Below, in pieces: positions 27,526-36,233 of a DNA stretch of 64,000 bases (positions are counted from its first letter, which is position 1; the number at the start of each line of letters is the position of its first letter). The notes below the pieces were generated by a model. The model worked only from the letters and a program-made list of their open reading frames with translations. It was not told where the DNA came from and searched no databases. Source of the DNA: Acinetobacter sp. P8-3-8 (GTDB taxonomy: Bacteria > Pseudomonadota > Gammaproteobacteria > Pseudomonadales > Moraxellaceae). A program made the position numbers and the translations under genes. The DNA lies in NCBI RefSeq assembly GCF_000214135.1, contig NZ_AFIE01000002.1, positions 124,001 to 188,000 of the forward strand. Reading direction: 5' to 3'.

Positions 27526-28137
27526 TTATTCATGGAATGTATTTTGTACATGTTTCCCCAAAAATAACGTTTTTTCTATAGCACGACGATTAACCAAACC
27601 TTGAACTGTCCGCCCGCCCGCTTTAATCCACACATCAAATTGTTGACTCGCAGCGAGATAATCTCCTGTATTTAAAAGCTTGACTAAGGTTGAATTCTGA
27701 AAAGCACGTATTCCAATGTTATATGCCAATGAAACCAGTGCATCAAACTGATGTTGTTGTAATGGGACGATTACAACTTTAGATACAGCATTCTCAAAAC
27801 GTGCTAAATCATGCAACATATAAGCTTCAGCTTGTTGAATTGTACAACAATCACCATCTTGTACACTTTTTCCATGTGGGAAAACTGTCGTACCAAAGCC
27901 AATTGTCCAAACGCCAACGCTGTCTTGATATGCATTCAAGCGAAGACCTTCAAAGTTAGAAATAAGCTGCATACCTTTTTGACTAATTTTATACACCGTA
28001 TCTTGTGCATAACCCATATTTTGATTCGGTGCTTGGTCTACAGCAATTGCAAAATCATTGTTTGAAGGTTGATTTTGGGGTTTAAAAATTGTTGAGATCA
28101 ATTTAGATATCATTTTTGAAAAAGATAGATTCATCAT
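27526..28137 (-). CDS. Phage-type lysozyme (GH24 endolysin), orphan
   Basis: A 203-residue protein whose residues 50-200 are a glycoside hydrolase 24 (T4-lysozyme/P21-like) domain. The catalytic Glu is in ISNFEGLRLNAYQDSVG, followed by the GVWTIGFGTT motif that carries the catalytic Thr, and the AYNIGIRAFQNSTLVKLLN region. The N-terminal 50 residues are not a clear signal peptide. No holin, spanin or other phage genes surround it, so it is either a domesticated prophage gene or a housekeeping peptidoglycan enzyme whose export route is unclear. Confidence 0.82.
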   Translation of the reverse strand: MMNLSFSKMISKLISTIFKPQNQPSNNDFAIAVDQAPNQNMGYAQDTVYKISQKGMQLISNFEGLRLNAYQDSVGVWTIGFGTTVFPHGKSVQDGDCCTIQQAEAYMLHDLARFENAVSKVVIVPLQQHQFDALVSLAYNIGIRAFQNSTLVKLLNTGDYLAASQQFDVWIKAGGRTVQGLVNRRAIEKTLFLGKHVQNTFHE

Positions 28138-28442
28138 TTATCTCAATAAAATATGTTGTCATTGTAAAAGTTGTATCGTTGAAGCTGAAATTTTTATGCG
28201 ATATTTTTGTAAAAATTATGTTCAATTTTTAGGTAAGTTTCACATCGATAAAACTATTTTCATGGTTCAAAATTGATATTTTCAAACATACAAAAATAAA
28301 ACCATATAAAATGTATGTGTATATCACATAACGATGCTAATACTACAATTTTGTTCAAAAAAATACTCAGATTTCGAATTGTTCTACAATGCTTAATGTG
28401 CTATCAATAAATAAGTTGAACAATTAATAATTAAGGAGAAAT
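28138..28442. other. Divergent spacer, lysozyme / universal stress protein
   Basis: 305 bp of AT-rich sequence with promoters for both flanking genes expected. No palindrome or structured RNA stands out. Confidence 0.35.
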
Positions 28443-28907
28443 ATGATGCTTTATAAACACATCCTACTTGCAATAGATGATTCTCCTATTTCCTATGCTG
28501 CTGTAGCACATGCAGAAAAATTGGCAATTGCTTTGAATTGTAAAATAACGGTGACCAGTGTAATTGCAGTAGATCCTTTTAAAGGGGTTGATTTTTATAA
28601 AGTTGCGCCTGCTGTTACTCAATATTTGATGGAAGCTGAACAAAATGCGCTTAATCGTTTAAAAGATGTTCAGGAAACTTTAATCCATCACGGTGTAAGT
28701 GCTGTCGATACTAAAATTGTCAGAGAGGTACCACCTGCAACAGGTATTTTAAATGCAGCCGATGAGTTGAATGCGGATTTAATTGTGATGGGTTCACATG
28801 GTCGTACAGGGTTTAAAAAGTTCTTCTTGGGTAGTGTTGCGCAAGAGGTATTATCCATCAGTCCTTTACCTGTATTGATTATTAAATCAGTCAATGAGAT
28901 TGATTAG
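28443..28907 (+). CDS. Universal stress protein (UspA family), first copy
   Basis: A 154-residue UspA-fold protein. It begins YKHILLAIDDSPISYAAVAHA, with the ATP-binding G-2x-G-9x-G(S) motif at MGSHGRTGFKKFFLGSVAQE, so it belongs to the nucleotide-binding subclass. The start has an ideal AAGGAGAAAT site. It is followed after 68 bp by a second Usp gene of similar sequence, a tandem duplication. Such proteins help survival in stationary phase, oxidative and acid stress. Confidence 0.9.
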   Translation: MMLYKHILLAIDDSPISYAAVAHAEKLAIALNCKITVTSVIAVDPFKGVDFYKVAPAVTQYLMEAEQNALNRLKDVQETLIHHGVSAVDTKIVREVPPATGILNAADELNADLIVMGSHGRTGFKKFFLGSVAQEVLSISPLPVLIIKSVNEID

Positions 28908-28975
28908 TCTCTCATTTTTAATTGTTTTTAGTCATTATTCATTTGATTTATTGAAAATAAACAGGAGATTTTCTC

Positions 28976-29419
28976 ATGTCATACCAACATATTCTTGTTC
29001 CAATTGATGGTTCTGATATTTCTTATTCTGCAATTCGCCATGCAGCCGAAATAGCCAAAACATTTGGAAGTCAAGTAACCGCAATTAGTGTTGTATCTGA
29101 AGATCCGTTTGCAGCAGCAGACTTTTACTACACTTCTGCAATGTTGAAAGATTATGTTAAGGAAGCTGTTAAAAATGCTGAAGAATCTTTAGTCAAAGCG
29201 GAACAAATTGCACAACAGCAAGGGATTACGATTAACACTCAAGTGGTTAAAGATGCTGTTTCTGCTGAAACAGTGGTAGCAACTGCTGAAGAATTAAAAA
29301 CTGATCTGATCGTGATTGGTTCTCATGGTAGAAAAGGCTTCCAAAAGTTTTTCCTTGGTAGCTTCGCCCAAGATGTTTTAAATCATACACAATTACCTGT
29401 TTTGATTGTTAAACAGTAA
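28976..29419 (+). CDS. Universal stress protein (UspA family), second copy
   Basis: A 147-residue paralog of the preceding gene: YQHILVPIDGSDISYSAIRHA at the start and IGSHGRKGFQKFFLGSFAQD as the nucleotide-binding motif. Both share the unusual central DPF-A-DFY segment, supporting recent duplication. It ends with a strong intrinsic terminator at 29446-29474, so the two Usp genes form one transcription unit. Confidence 0.9.
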   Translation: MSYQHILVPIDGSDISYSAIRHAAEIAKTFGSQVTAISVVSEDPFAAADFYYTSAMLKDYVKEAVKNAEESLVKAEQIAQQQGITINTQVVKDAVSAETVVATAEELKTDLIVIGSHGRKGFQKFFLGSFAQDVLNHTQLPVLIVKQ

Positions 29420-29445
29420 TTCTAAATAAACTCAATGATCAATTT

Positions 29446-29474
29446 AAAAACCCACTTTATAAAGTGGGTTTTTT
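29446..29474 (+). terminator. Intrinsic terminator of the usp pair
   Basis: The palindrome CCCACTTTATAAAGTGGG is followed by six T, 31 bp after the stop of the second usp gene. Confidence 0.85.
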
Positions 29475-29524
29475 ATCGTTTTAGATGAGTATTCAATCAA
29501 ACATTTTAGATTGAATAGTTCTAT

Positions 29525-29755
29525 TTAAATTGCAATAACTTTAACCAATATCGTTTGAAATTCTTCAAAATCATCATAAATTTGTTTACGGGTTAATTCT
29601 TTGGATTTAACTTTAAAATCATGATTTTGATAATGAATTATATTTGGAATTTGATCGAAATAATTTGCATCGGCTTCTATACTTTCTTCAAATAAAGGTG
29701 TGCCAAGTTGGTATTCTCTACTTTTAAGGACAACATACTTAACTGTAGTTTTCAT
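29525..29755 (-). CDS. Hypothetical small protein
   Basis: A 76-residue charged cytosolic protein (MKTTVKYVVLKSREYQLGTP, then an acidic middle and FEEFQTILVKVIAI at the end). I chose the ATG at 29755 because AAGGAG sits 8 bases upstream; an in-frame GTG at 29764 would place that site inside the gene. No family is recognised. The good ribosome site and normal composition support a real gene. Confidence 0.6.
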   Translation of the reverse strand: MKTTVKYVVLKSREYQLGTPLFEESIEADANYFDQIPNIIHYQNHDFKVKSKELTRKQIYDDFEEFQTILVKVIAI

Positions 29756-30264
29756 ATAACGCACTCCTTTTTCATATGCACTTTATTTTTATTTATATCA
29801 TCTTTTTACATTGTTGAAAGATAAAAAATCACTCATTTGTCTAGTTATTCCCCGATTAGCGCTAAAAAAGAAAACCCACTTTTCTTTAAAAGTGGGTAGA
29901 CCATGGTTTTTTAGCCTGATTACGCTGAATTATCATTATTTAAATACTGTCGTTCTTGTAGTCTTTTTTGTATTTTTCTTATTGCGTTTATTATTGCAGT
30001 GAAATATGACAGTGTTATTGCACTTCACTCATTATTTCATCTAAATCTATTTTTTAGTGCAATGTGAATAAAATGAGTTGTATTGCTTTGCTTAAGCTAA
30101 TGATTAGCAAGGCTTCATCTATTAATCGTTCATAAATGATTCATTAAATTGAAAAAATACAATTTTACAACGCCTAATGAAATAAATTGATTCACTTTTT
30201 TACCAAAAAACGGTAAATTTTACACATTCTGCACAAGCAATAACATTAATGAATAGGAAGCGTT
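29756..30264. other. Intergenic region with a minus-strand terminator
   Basis: 509 bp. The left end holds the promoter of the small minus-strand gene. A minus-strand terminator at 29864-29896 has no annotated gene feeding it; a short minus frame without a standard start codon precedes it at about 29925-30020. The right end has the lipoprotein promoter, with an AGGAAGCG ribosome site. Confidence 0.4.
29864..29896 (-). terminator. Minus-strand intrinsic terminator without an obvious gene
   Basis: CCCACTTTT/AAAAGTGGG arms enclose a CTTT loop. Read on the minus strand the stem is followed by TTTTCTTTTTT. The transcript it would end must start between here and 30260. Confidence 0.6.
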
Positions 30265-30735
30265 ATGAAACTCCAATTAGCTTTAATTTCTTCTCTAGCA
30301 TGTTTAACTTTAGCGGGTTGTGCAGGTTCTTACCCTGAAAAAGTAGTAACCAAAGGCCCTTTAATCTGTGAAGCAAACGAAGTATGTCCTGAGCTTGCGA
30401 TGCGTTGGAATGAAGAAAAGCGTAATGGTTTTAAAATTACAGCTGAAATCAATAATTCAAATAAATACGATATTAAACAATTTGTATTCTTAGTTGACGG
30501 CCAACCTTATGCTTATTCAACCATTAATCCTACTCAATACAATGGACAAACATCATCAAATTCGATCAATGTTCCAGCAAGCTTCTTAAACTCGTTCCGT
30601 AGTGGAAAAGAAATCACATTGAAGCTAGTGACTAACCAAGGCGATATTGAACGCCCTATTTTAAAAGCTGATGGTCAACAGTCATCTGCTTATCTAACTT
30701 TCTTAAAAGGTTATACAGGTCAAATTGCCCAATAA
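30265..30735 (+). CDS. Small outer- or inner-membrane lipoprotein
   Basis: A 156-residue lipoprotein. The signal peptide MKLQLALISSLACLTLAGC has a perfect lipobox LAGC, so cysteine 19 becomes lipidated. Residue 20 is Ala, not Asp, which favours export to the outer membrane. The mature domain has two cysteines (PLICEANEVCPEL) likely to form a disulfide, then a beta-rich region. No named family is recognised. It has its own terminator at 30761-30789. Confidence 0.75.
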   Translation: MKLQLALISSLACLTLAGCAGSYPEKVVTKGPLICEANEVCPELAMRWNEEKRNGFKITAEINNSNKYDIKQFVFLVDGQPYAYSTINPTQYNGQTSSNSINVPASFLNSFRSGKEITLKLVTNQGDIERPILKADGQQSSAYLTFLKGYTGQIAQ

Positions 30736-30760
30736 TTTAAATTATTAAAATTTAAGAATA

Positions 30761-30789
30761 AAAAACCAGACTAGATGTCTGGTTTTTTT
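30761..30789 (+). terminator. Intrinsic terminator after the lipoprotein gene
   Basis: CCAGAC/GTCTGG stem with a 5-nt loop, followed by seven T. The A-run on the other side means it can also end the convergent aroC transcript. Confidence 0.85.
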
Positions 30790-30831
30790 ATATGCTTAGA
30801 TCAATGAATATCCATTAATCTAAATGCGATT

Positions 30832-31926
30832 TTACTTTGGCTCAATTGGTGTAAATGGTGCAACAACATCAGCATTTTGCGCACGATGACGCATAAAGTG
30901 ATCCATGAGCACGATTGCCATCATTGCCTCTGCAATTGGTGTCGCACGAACGCCTACACATGGATCATGACGACCTTTGGTCAAAACATCTGTATTTTCA
31001 CGATTGATATTGATGGTTTTACCCGGTGTAGTAATTGATGCTGTTGGTTTTAACGCTATCGCAACACGAATCGTTTGACCCGAAGAAATCCCGCCTAAAA
31101 TCCCACCTGCATGATTTGCCAAGAAACCATCAGTTGTTAATTCATCACGTGTTCTATGTCCAAATTGCCCTGCTACTGCAAAACCGTCACCAATTTCCAC
31201 ACCTTTAACGGCATTAATCGACATCATGGCATGTGCAATATCTGCATCTAAACGATCAAAAACAGGTTCGCCCCAACCAACAGGTACTTTTTCTGCCAAA
31301 ATTTCAAGTTTTGCACCACAGCTTGAACCTTGCTCACGAAGTGACGTGACCAATGCTTCAAAACGAGGTACAGCTTTGACATCACCACAGAAAAATGGAT
31401 TATTCGGAACTTCATTCCAATCTAAAGTTTCTGCAACTTCTGTCCCAATTTGTGTGACATGCCCACGTACGACTATACCGAATTTTTCGGCTAAAAACTT
31501 TTTAGCGATCGCACCTGCCGCAACGCGCATCGCTGTTTCACGTGCACTAGAACGACCACCACCACGGTAATCACGGAAACCATACTTTTGAGTATAGGTA
31601 TAATCTGCATGGCCAGGACGGAATGTTTGCGCAATATTACCGTAGTCTTTTGATTTCTGATCTGTATTACGGATCAATAAACCAATAGATGTACCAGTAG
31701 TTTTGCCTTCAAAAACCCCTGAAATAATTTCAACTTCATCTGGTTCTTTACGTTGTGTTGCGAACTTTGATGTCCCCGGTTTACGACGATCTAAATCTTT
31801 TTGTAAATCTGCTTCGCACAACTCAAGACCTGGTGGAACGCCGTCCACAATCGCCATCAAGCCTGCGCCGTGAGATTCACCACAAGTCGTTACACGGAAG
31901 AGTTGTCCAATACTATTACCTGCCAT
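30832..31926 (-). CDS. aroC: Chorismate synthase
   Basis: A 364-residue enzyme catalysing the last common step of aromatic amino acid synthesis: EPSP to chorismate, with reduced FMN. The family signatures are all present: [40 protein letters not shown] with the FMN/EPSP-binding [17 protein letters not shown], and the C-terminal [19 protein letters not shown]. It follows prmB with a 12 bp gap and the two are co-transcribed, as in many gamma-proteobacteria. The required reduced flavin must come from a separate reductase. Confidence 0.97.
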   Translation of the reverse strand: MAGNSIGQLFRVTTCGESHGAGLMAIVDGVPPGLELCEADLQKDLDRRKPGTSKFATQRKEPDEVEIISGVFEGKTTGTSIGLLIRNTDQKSKDYGNIAQTFRPGHADYTYTQKYGFRDYRGGGRSSARETAMRVAAGAIAKKFLAEKFGIVVRGHVTQIGTEVAETLDWNEVPNNPFFCGDVKAVPRFEALVTSLREQGSSCGAKLEILAEKVPVGWGEPVFDRLDADIAHAMMSINAVKGVEIGDGFAVAGQFGHRTRDELTTDGFLANHAGGILGGISSGQTIRVAIALKPTASITTPGKTININRENTDVLTKGRHDPCVGVRATPIAEAMMAIVLMDHFMRHRAQNADVVAPFTPIEPK

Positions 31927-31938
31927 ACTGACGACTCC

Positions 31939-32949
31939 TTAAACTTGAGTAGATTGAATAAATAAATCACGATATTGACGACATTGCTCAGCTGTTAAAG
32001 CAAAAATACCTGAACCACCGTTTTGGAATTGTAACCAATGGAAATCAACAGTATTAAAGTTTTGACGCATTGCCCATTCTGAGTTACCGACTTCAATCAC
32101 AATCAGACCATCCTCAGTCAAATAATCTGCTGCTTGAGCCAACATCTTACGGACTAAATCTAAACCATCTTGACCAGCAGCTAATGCAAGCTCAGGTTCA
32201 TGGTGAAATTCTTCAGGTAAGTCTGCCATATCCTCTGCATCGACATAAGGAGGATTTGAAACGATCAAATCATATTGATTTTCAGCAGGAATTTTCGAGA
32301 ATAAGTCTGATTCTAGTAACGCAACTTGATACTGTTTATCGTGATGCTCAGTATTGATTGAAGCAACTTCTAAAGCTTCTTTTGAAATATCTGTTGCATC
32401 AACTTCCGCATCTGGGAATGCATATGCCAATGCGATTGCAATACAACCCGAACCTGTACACATATCTAAAATACGTAGTGGTGTTTTAGCTTGTGTATTT
32501 TCAGGTAACTGATTATTCGCTTCACGCATTTGACCATTTTCGTCTAAATAATACGGCGCAAAACGATTATTGATCAACTCTGCAATTGGTGAGCGTGGAA
32601 TCAATACACGTTCATCAACGTAATATGGTTTGTTGCAGAAATAAGCTAAATTTAACAAATAAGAAGTCGGTACTTTTTCATTAATACGACGTTCTAATAG
32701 ACTTAAAAATTCAGCTTTTTCACTCGGTAATAATTTTGCATCAAGAATTTCAGCATCTGCTTTCCATTCCAATGACATTGTTTGTAAAACCAAAGCTGAA
32801 CTTTCAGCAAAATAATCTTCTGTACCCTGACCTAAATGTGCATCGTATTGACGTAAAGCTGTAACACCAAAGCGAATAAAATCACGAATTGTTGTTAAGT
32901 TTTCAGCAGCTTCCTGTAAATGTTCAGGGCTAATAGTCGGTCGATCCAC
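31939..32949 (-). CDS. prmB: Ribosomal protein L3 N5-glutamine methyltransferase
   Basis: A 336-residue SAM-dependent methyltransferase of the HemK/PrmB family that methylates a glutamine of ribosomal protein L3. The SAM site ILDMCTGSGCIAIALAYAF and the glutamine-binding motif IVSNPPYVDAEDM are both present, and the N-terminal helical domain is of PrmB rather than PrmC type. It is the first gene of an operon with aroC, the conserved order in this class. Confidence 0.95.
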   Translation of the reverse strand: MDRPTISPEHLQEAAENLTTIRDFIRFGVTALRQYDAHLGQGTEDYFAESSALVLQTMSLEWKADAEILDAKLLPSEKAEFLSLLERRINEKVPTSYLLNLAYFCNKPYYVDERVLIPRSPIAELINNRFAPYYLDENGQMREANNQLPENTQAKTPLRILDMCTGSGCIAIALAYAFPDAEVDATDISKEALEVASINTEHHDKQYQVALLESDLFSKIPAENQYDLIVSNPPYVDAEDMADLPEEFHHEPELALAAGQDGLDLVRKMLAQAADYLTEDGLIVIEVGNSEWAMRQNFNTVDFHWLQFQNGGSGIFALTAEQCRQYRDLFIQSTQV

Positions 32950-33070
32950 TTAAGGTTTCTCCAAGGTCATATTTTTAAACAGCTTATGATACCTTGTTTT
33001 GAATGACTTTTATAATGCTTTCAAACTTTTTCACGATCAGATTTCAAAACAGATTCTAAAACAATAATTT

Positions 33071-33445
33071 TTATAATCTGAATGCAAGTCGTTCTAGCAT
33101 ATTTCCTCGATTGACTGTTTCTTTCAATGCACAGGTATAATATTTACTTTTATATACTTCAGATACCGATTTGTTCGCTTCATCACAACGCTGATCTCTC
33201 GATTTAACCCATTGTTTTTGGTATTTCTTTTGAGCCCTTTTTTCTTTTCCTGAATAGAGAACCAAAGTTTTTTTGAATAATGTTTCTACACGGTCATCTT
33301 GGTATTTAAACTCATCCTTTGCACAATTTGCATAGCTGTCGCTTTTTGAACTGACACAAGATAAATAATCAGAACTGTACCCCATTGCATAAATCGGCAT
33401 TGGCAATAACAAAGCAACCGTTAACCCCAAGTATTTTAACGACAT
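33071..33445 (-). CDS. LprI-like secreted protein (DUF1311 family)
   Basis: A 124-residue protein with a cleavable signal peptide (MSLKYLGLTVALLLPMPIYA). The mature part resembles the DUF1311/LprI N-terminal family: spaced cysteines (LSCVSSKSDSYANCAKDEF, RDQRCDEA, YTCALKET) and the YQKQWVKSRDQRC segment. Mycobacterial LprI inhibits lysozyme, but most family members have no assigned role. It is probably periplasmic. Confidence 0.7.
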   Translation of the reverse strand: MSLKYLGLTVALLLPMPIYAMGYSSDYLSCVSSKSDSYANCAKDEFKYQDDRVETLFKKTLVLYSGKEKRAQKKYQKQWVKSRDQRCDEANKSVSEVYKSKYYTCALKETVNRGNMLERLAFRL

Positions 33446-33588
33446 TCAATTTTCCCTGTAAAAAATCATTATTTTAATTAAATAGCTCACTTGAGTTTAA
33501 AAGATTTAAGAGAAATTACAATCAATAAGCGAAGTGAATCATTAAATTTGATTCGATCCTAACTACCCAAATCTAACTAAATCAAAAT

Positions 33589-33945
33589 CTATTGGCTAAT
33601 GGATATTACCACCCCATTTTTTAATGCAATATAACCCAATTCAGGATAATACCAAGTTTCACTTTTGCCCCTAGACGTGGTATAGGAACTTTTTCGTTCA
33701 GGTGCTCCCCATTTTGTGGTTTTAATCACTTGGTCACCTGACATACCAACTTTAGGTTCTCGTGCTGCTTTCCATTGTTGATATTTTTGAGCATCACCCA
33801 TCGATGCTTGAGCGTGATTTAAAGATGTAGAGCCTGCACATGGTTTACCTTGATATACGGTATGCCCCTTATTTGTACAGGTATAAACTTCTGCAAAAGT
33901 GTTTTGTAAGCACAATAATGTAAAAACCCCTAAAATTTGTTTCAC
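33589..33945 (-). CDS. DUF4124-like secreted protein
   Basis: A 118-residue protein with a signal peptide cleaved near QNTFA-EVYTC. The first mature stretch VYTCTNKGHTVYQGKPC is the DUF4124 motif with two cysteines likely to pair. The second half (GMSGDQVIKTTKWGAPERK, ETWYYPELGYIALKNGVV) resembles small SmpA/OmlA-like folds of outer-membrane lipoproteins. Function unknown; periplasmic location inferred. Confidence 0.65.
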   Translation of the reverse strand: MKQILGVFTLLCLQNTFAEVYTCTNKGHTVYQGKPCAGSTSLNHAQASMGDAQKYQQWKAAREPKVGMSGDQVIKTTKWGAPERKSSYTTSRGKSETWYYPELGYIALKNGVVISISQ

Positions 33946-34147
33946 TACACACCTACCACGTACTTAAATTTTTAGATTTATTTTGTTATGTATTATTGTT
34001 TATTTTTAAAACAAATCAATAACTTTAATCATAAAAATGAATTTATATGTGATGCAATTGATAAAATTAGTGCTTTCACTTGAAATTGCTTATATTGACC
34101 GTTATATATACACCAAGTTTCAAACTTAAACAGAATTCAGTCAATTT

Positions 34148-34453
34148 ATGAGCTACAAACACAATAATCTCCTCGCCATGCGTCAATCATGGTGGAATGA
34201 TGAATCCAATCCATCTGTTCAAACTGAAAAACAATTCTTTCAAAACACATTGGCTGAACTTGGCGTTTATGAAACACCTTCACTTGATGATGTGAAATAT
34301 TTTTTCTTTGGTTTACCTAGCATTATCATTGTCAAAGGCTATTCACTTGGATTTACAAATCGAAGTGTTAAAGACATGATTACGCATCATATTGAAACGA
34401 ATAAACAATCTTTAATGCTCAAAAAAGAGATTAAAATTCAATATAGAATGTAA
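34148..34453 (+). CDS. Hypothetical protein, 101 residues
   Basis: A small cytosolic protein (MSYKHNNLLAMRQSWWNDES) with a central segment FFGLPSIIIVKGYSLGFTN and a charged C-terminus. No known domain is recognised and there is no signal peptide. Coding character is normal. It is followed by 155 non-coding bases before the ABC1 kinase gene. Confidence 0.55.
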   Translation: MSYKHNNLLAMRQSWWNDESNPSVQTEKQFFQNTLAELGVYETPSLDDVKYFFFGLPSIIIVKGYSLGFTNRSVKDMITHHIETNKQSLMLKKEIKIQYRM

Positions 34454-34608
34454 ACTTGCAAATATTTCCAATGAATATGCGATTTAAATCAACGAAAGTA
34501 GAAATATATCGCCCCGTTTAGCGAATTGAACTATTTAAATAGCGCTATTGCATGTAATATTCTTCACAATTCATCATCTTTTCGAATCTCTATAAGGATT
34601 TTATCTTC

Positions 34609-35991
34609 ATGTCAGATCAGAACGAAAAGCTCAAACAGTTAAAAACCTCGTCAATGGATCGTCGCTTATCAATTGCAAAAGCGTCATTATTAGCAGGGAC
34701 ACGCTGGGCAGCTTCAAGTGCTAGTTCAATGTTTTCAAGTGAAGAAGAAAAAGAGAAGAAACGCAAACAAGCGATGAAAGATCAAGCCAATTATCTTGTT
34801 CAAGAAATAGGTAAACTGAAAGGTTCTATCGTTAAAATCGGTCAAATGATGGCGCTTTATGGTGAACATTTTTTACCTGAAGAAATTACTCAAGCATTAA
34901 ATACACTCAATAATCAAACTGTTGCACTGGCTTGGCCTGCAATTAAAGAACAATTGGTCAGTCAATTGGGTTCTAAACTAGATGACTTAACCATTGACCA
35001 TGAGCCTATAGGCACAGCTTCCCTCGCCCAAGTTCATCGTGCTATACGCAAATCCGATGGTTTGGAATTGGTATTAAAAGTTCAATATCCGGGTGTGGCG
35101 GATGCAATTGATTCAGATATGAGTTTGTTTAAAAACATGCTCAAACTGACACGTATGGTGCCACAAACCCGTGAATTTGATCAGTGGTTTGATGAAGTTC
35201 GCGAAATGATGCATCGTGAAGTGAACTATCATTTAGAAGCTGAAACGACTCGTCGTTTTGGCGAAAGACTGAAAACAGATGCCCGCTATGTGGTTCCGCA
35301 AGTCATTGATCATTATTGTACCAACCAAGTTCTATGTATGACCTTTGAACGTGGTGTGCCAATTAATAGCCCTGTGATGCTGTCTTTACCGCAAGAACGC
35401 CGTAATCTGCTCGGTGAGTCTTCACTTGAAATCGCAGTTCGTGAGCTATTTGAGTGGGGCGAAATGCAAACTGACCCGAACTTTGGCAACTACTTGGTTC
35501 GTTTAGGTAATGGCGAAGATATTAAAGATAAAATTATTTTGTTAGATTTTGGCGCAATTCGTCAATTTGACGCGCAACTTCTGACTGTTGCTCGTAATTT
35601 AATCAAATCAGGTTATGACCATGATAGCCAAGAAATGGTCAATTCAATGTCAGGCTATGAGTTCTTTGACGATATGCCACTCAGTATTAAACCTGATATG
35701 GCAAAAGTATTTCTTCTTGCAACAGAAGCTTTTAGTACGTTATTGAATAACCCAGACTTACCTCCTGGCGTAATGGATGAACAGAATCGTTATGATTGGA
35801 AAAAAAGCCAATTACATAGCCGTGTAATGCAACGTGCATCTAAATCTATGGCTTCGCGTTACTTTAGTATTCCACCAAAAGAATTTATGTTCATTAGCCG
35901 TAAATTTATTGGCGCTTACACATTTATGACTGTGATTGATGCTAAAACCAATGTTCGTAAAATGGTGACTCCTTTTTTTAATAAGCACTAA
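34609..35991 (+). CDS. ABC1/UbiB-family atypical kinase
   Basis: A 460-residue protein of the ABC1 (AarF/UbiB/ADCK) family. The diagnostic KxGQ motif is seen in KLKGSIVKIGQMMALYG, followed by the alanine-rich nucleotide loop variant PIGTASLAQVHRA, the lysine in LVLKVQYPGVADAID and the catalytic QTDPNFGNYLV with LLDFGAIRQF as metal-binding DFG. The N-terminal basic segment is not a membrane anchor, and the two C-terminal helices of true UbiB are not evident. It therefore belongs to a UbiB-like subgroup whose role in quinone or lipid metabolism is unproven. Confidence 0.82.
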   Translation: MSDQNEKLKQLKTSSMDRRLSIAKASLLAGTRWAASSASSMFSSEEEKEKKRKQAMKDQANYLVQEIGKLKGSIVKIGQMMALYGEHFLPEEITQALNTLNNQTVALAWPAIKEQLVSQLGSKLDDLTIDHEPIGTASLAQVHRAIRKSDGLELVLKVQYPGVADAIDSDMSLFKNMLKLTRMVPQTREFDQWFDEVREMMHREVNYHLEAETTRRFGERLKTDARYVVPQVIDHYCTNQVLCMTFERGVPINSPVMLSLPQERRNLLGESSLEIAVRELFEWGEMQTDPNFGNYLVRLGNGEDIKDKIILLDFGAIRQFDAQLLTVARNLIKSGYDHDSQEMVNSMSGYEFFDDMPLSIKPDMAKVFLLATEAFSTLLNNPDLPPGVMDEQNRYDWKKSQLHSRVMQRASKSMASRYFSIPPKEFMFISRKFIGAYTFMTVIDAKTNVRKMVTPFFNKH

Positions 35992-36046
35992 ATTTTCTAT
36001 TTTTAAATAGAATCTAATCACCTTCGTTAAATGTCAGATTTGTCAG

Positions 36047-36075
36047 TGCTCAACTTTTGTTGGGCATTTTTATTT
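36047..36075 (+). terminator. Intrinsic terminator after the ABC1 kinase gene
   Basis: TGCTCAAC/GTTGGGCA stem with one G-U pair and a TTTT loop, followed by TTTTTATTTT. Confidence 0.75.
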
Positions 36076-36233
36076 TCAAATAAAATATAAAATACAACTA
36101 TTTAAATATCATTTTACACGTTCATTAACCACTTATCTAAGGTCAATGACTTTGTCAGCTTTGACATAGTTTTTTATTTTTTTGCATGTCAGGATGTTGT
36201 CATACCAACATTAAAATTACAGGGTACGACGGA

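Noticed and set aside
29811-30002. 63-codon hydrophobic plus-strand frame
   Set aside because: It runs through a minus-strand terminator; its Leu/Phe/Val-rich sequence is what AT-rich DNA gives in this frame.
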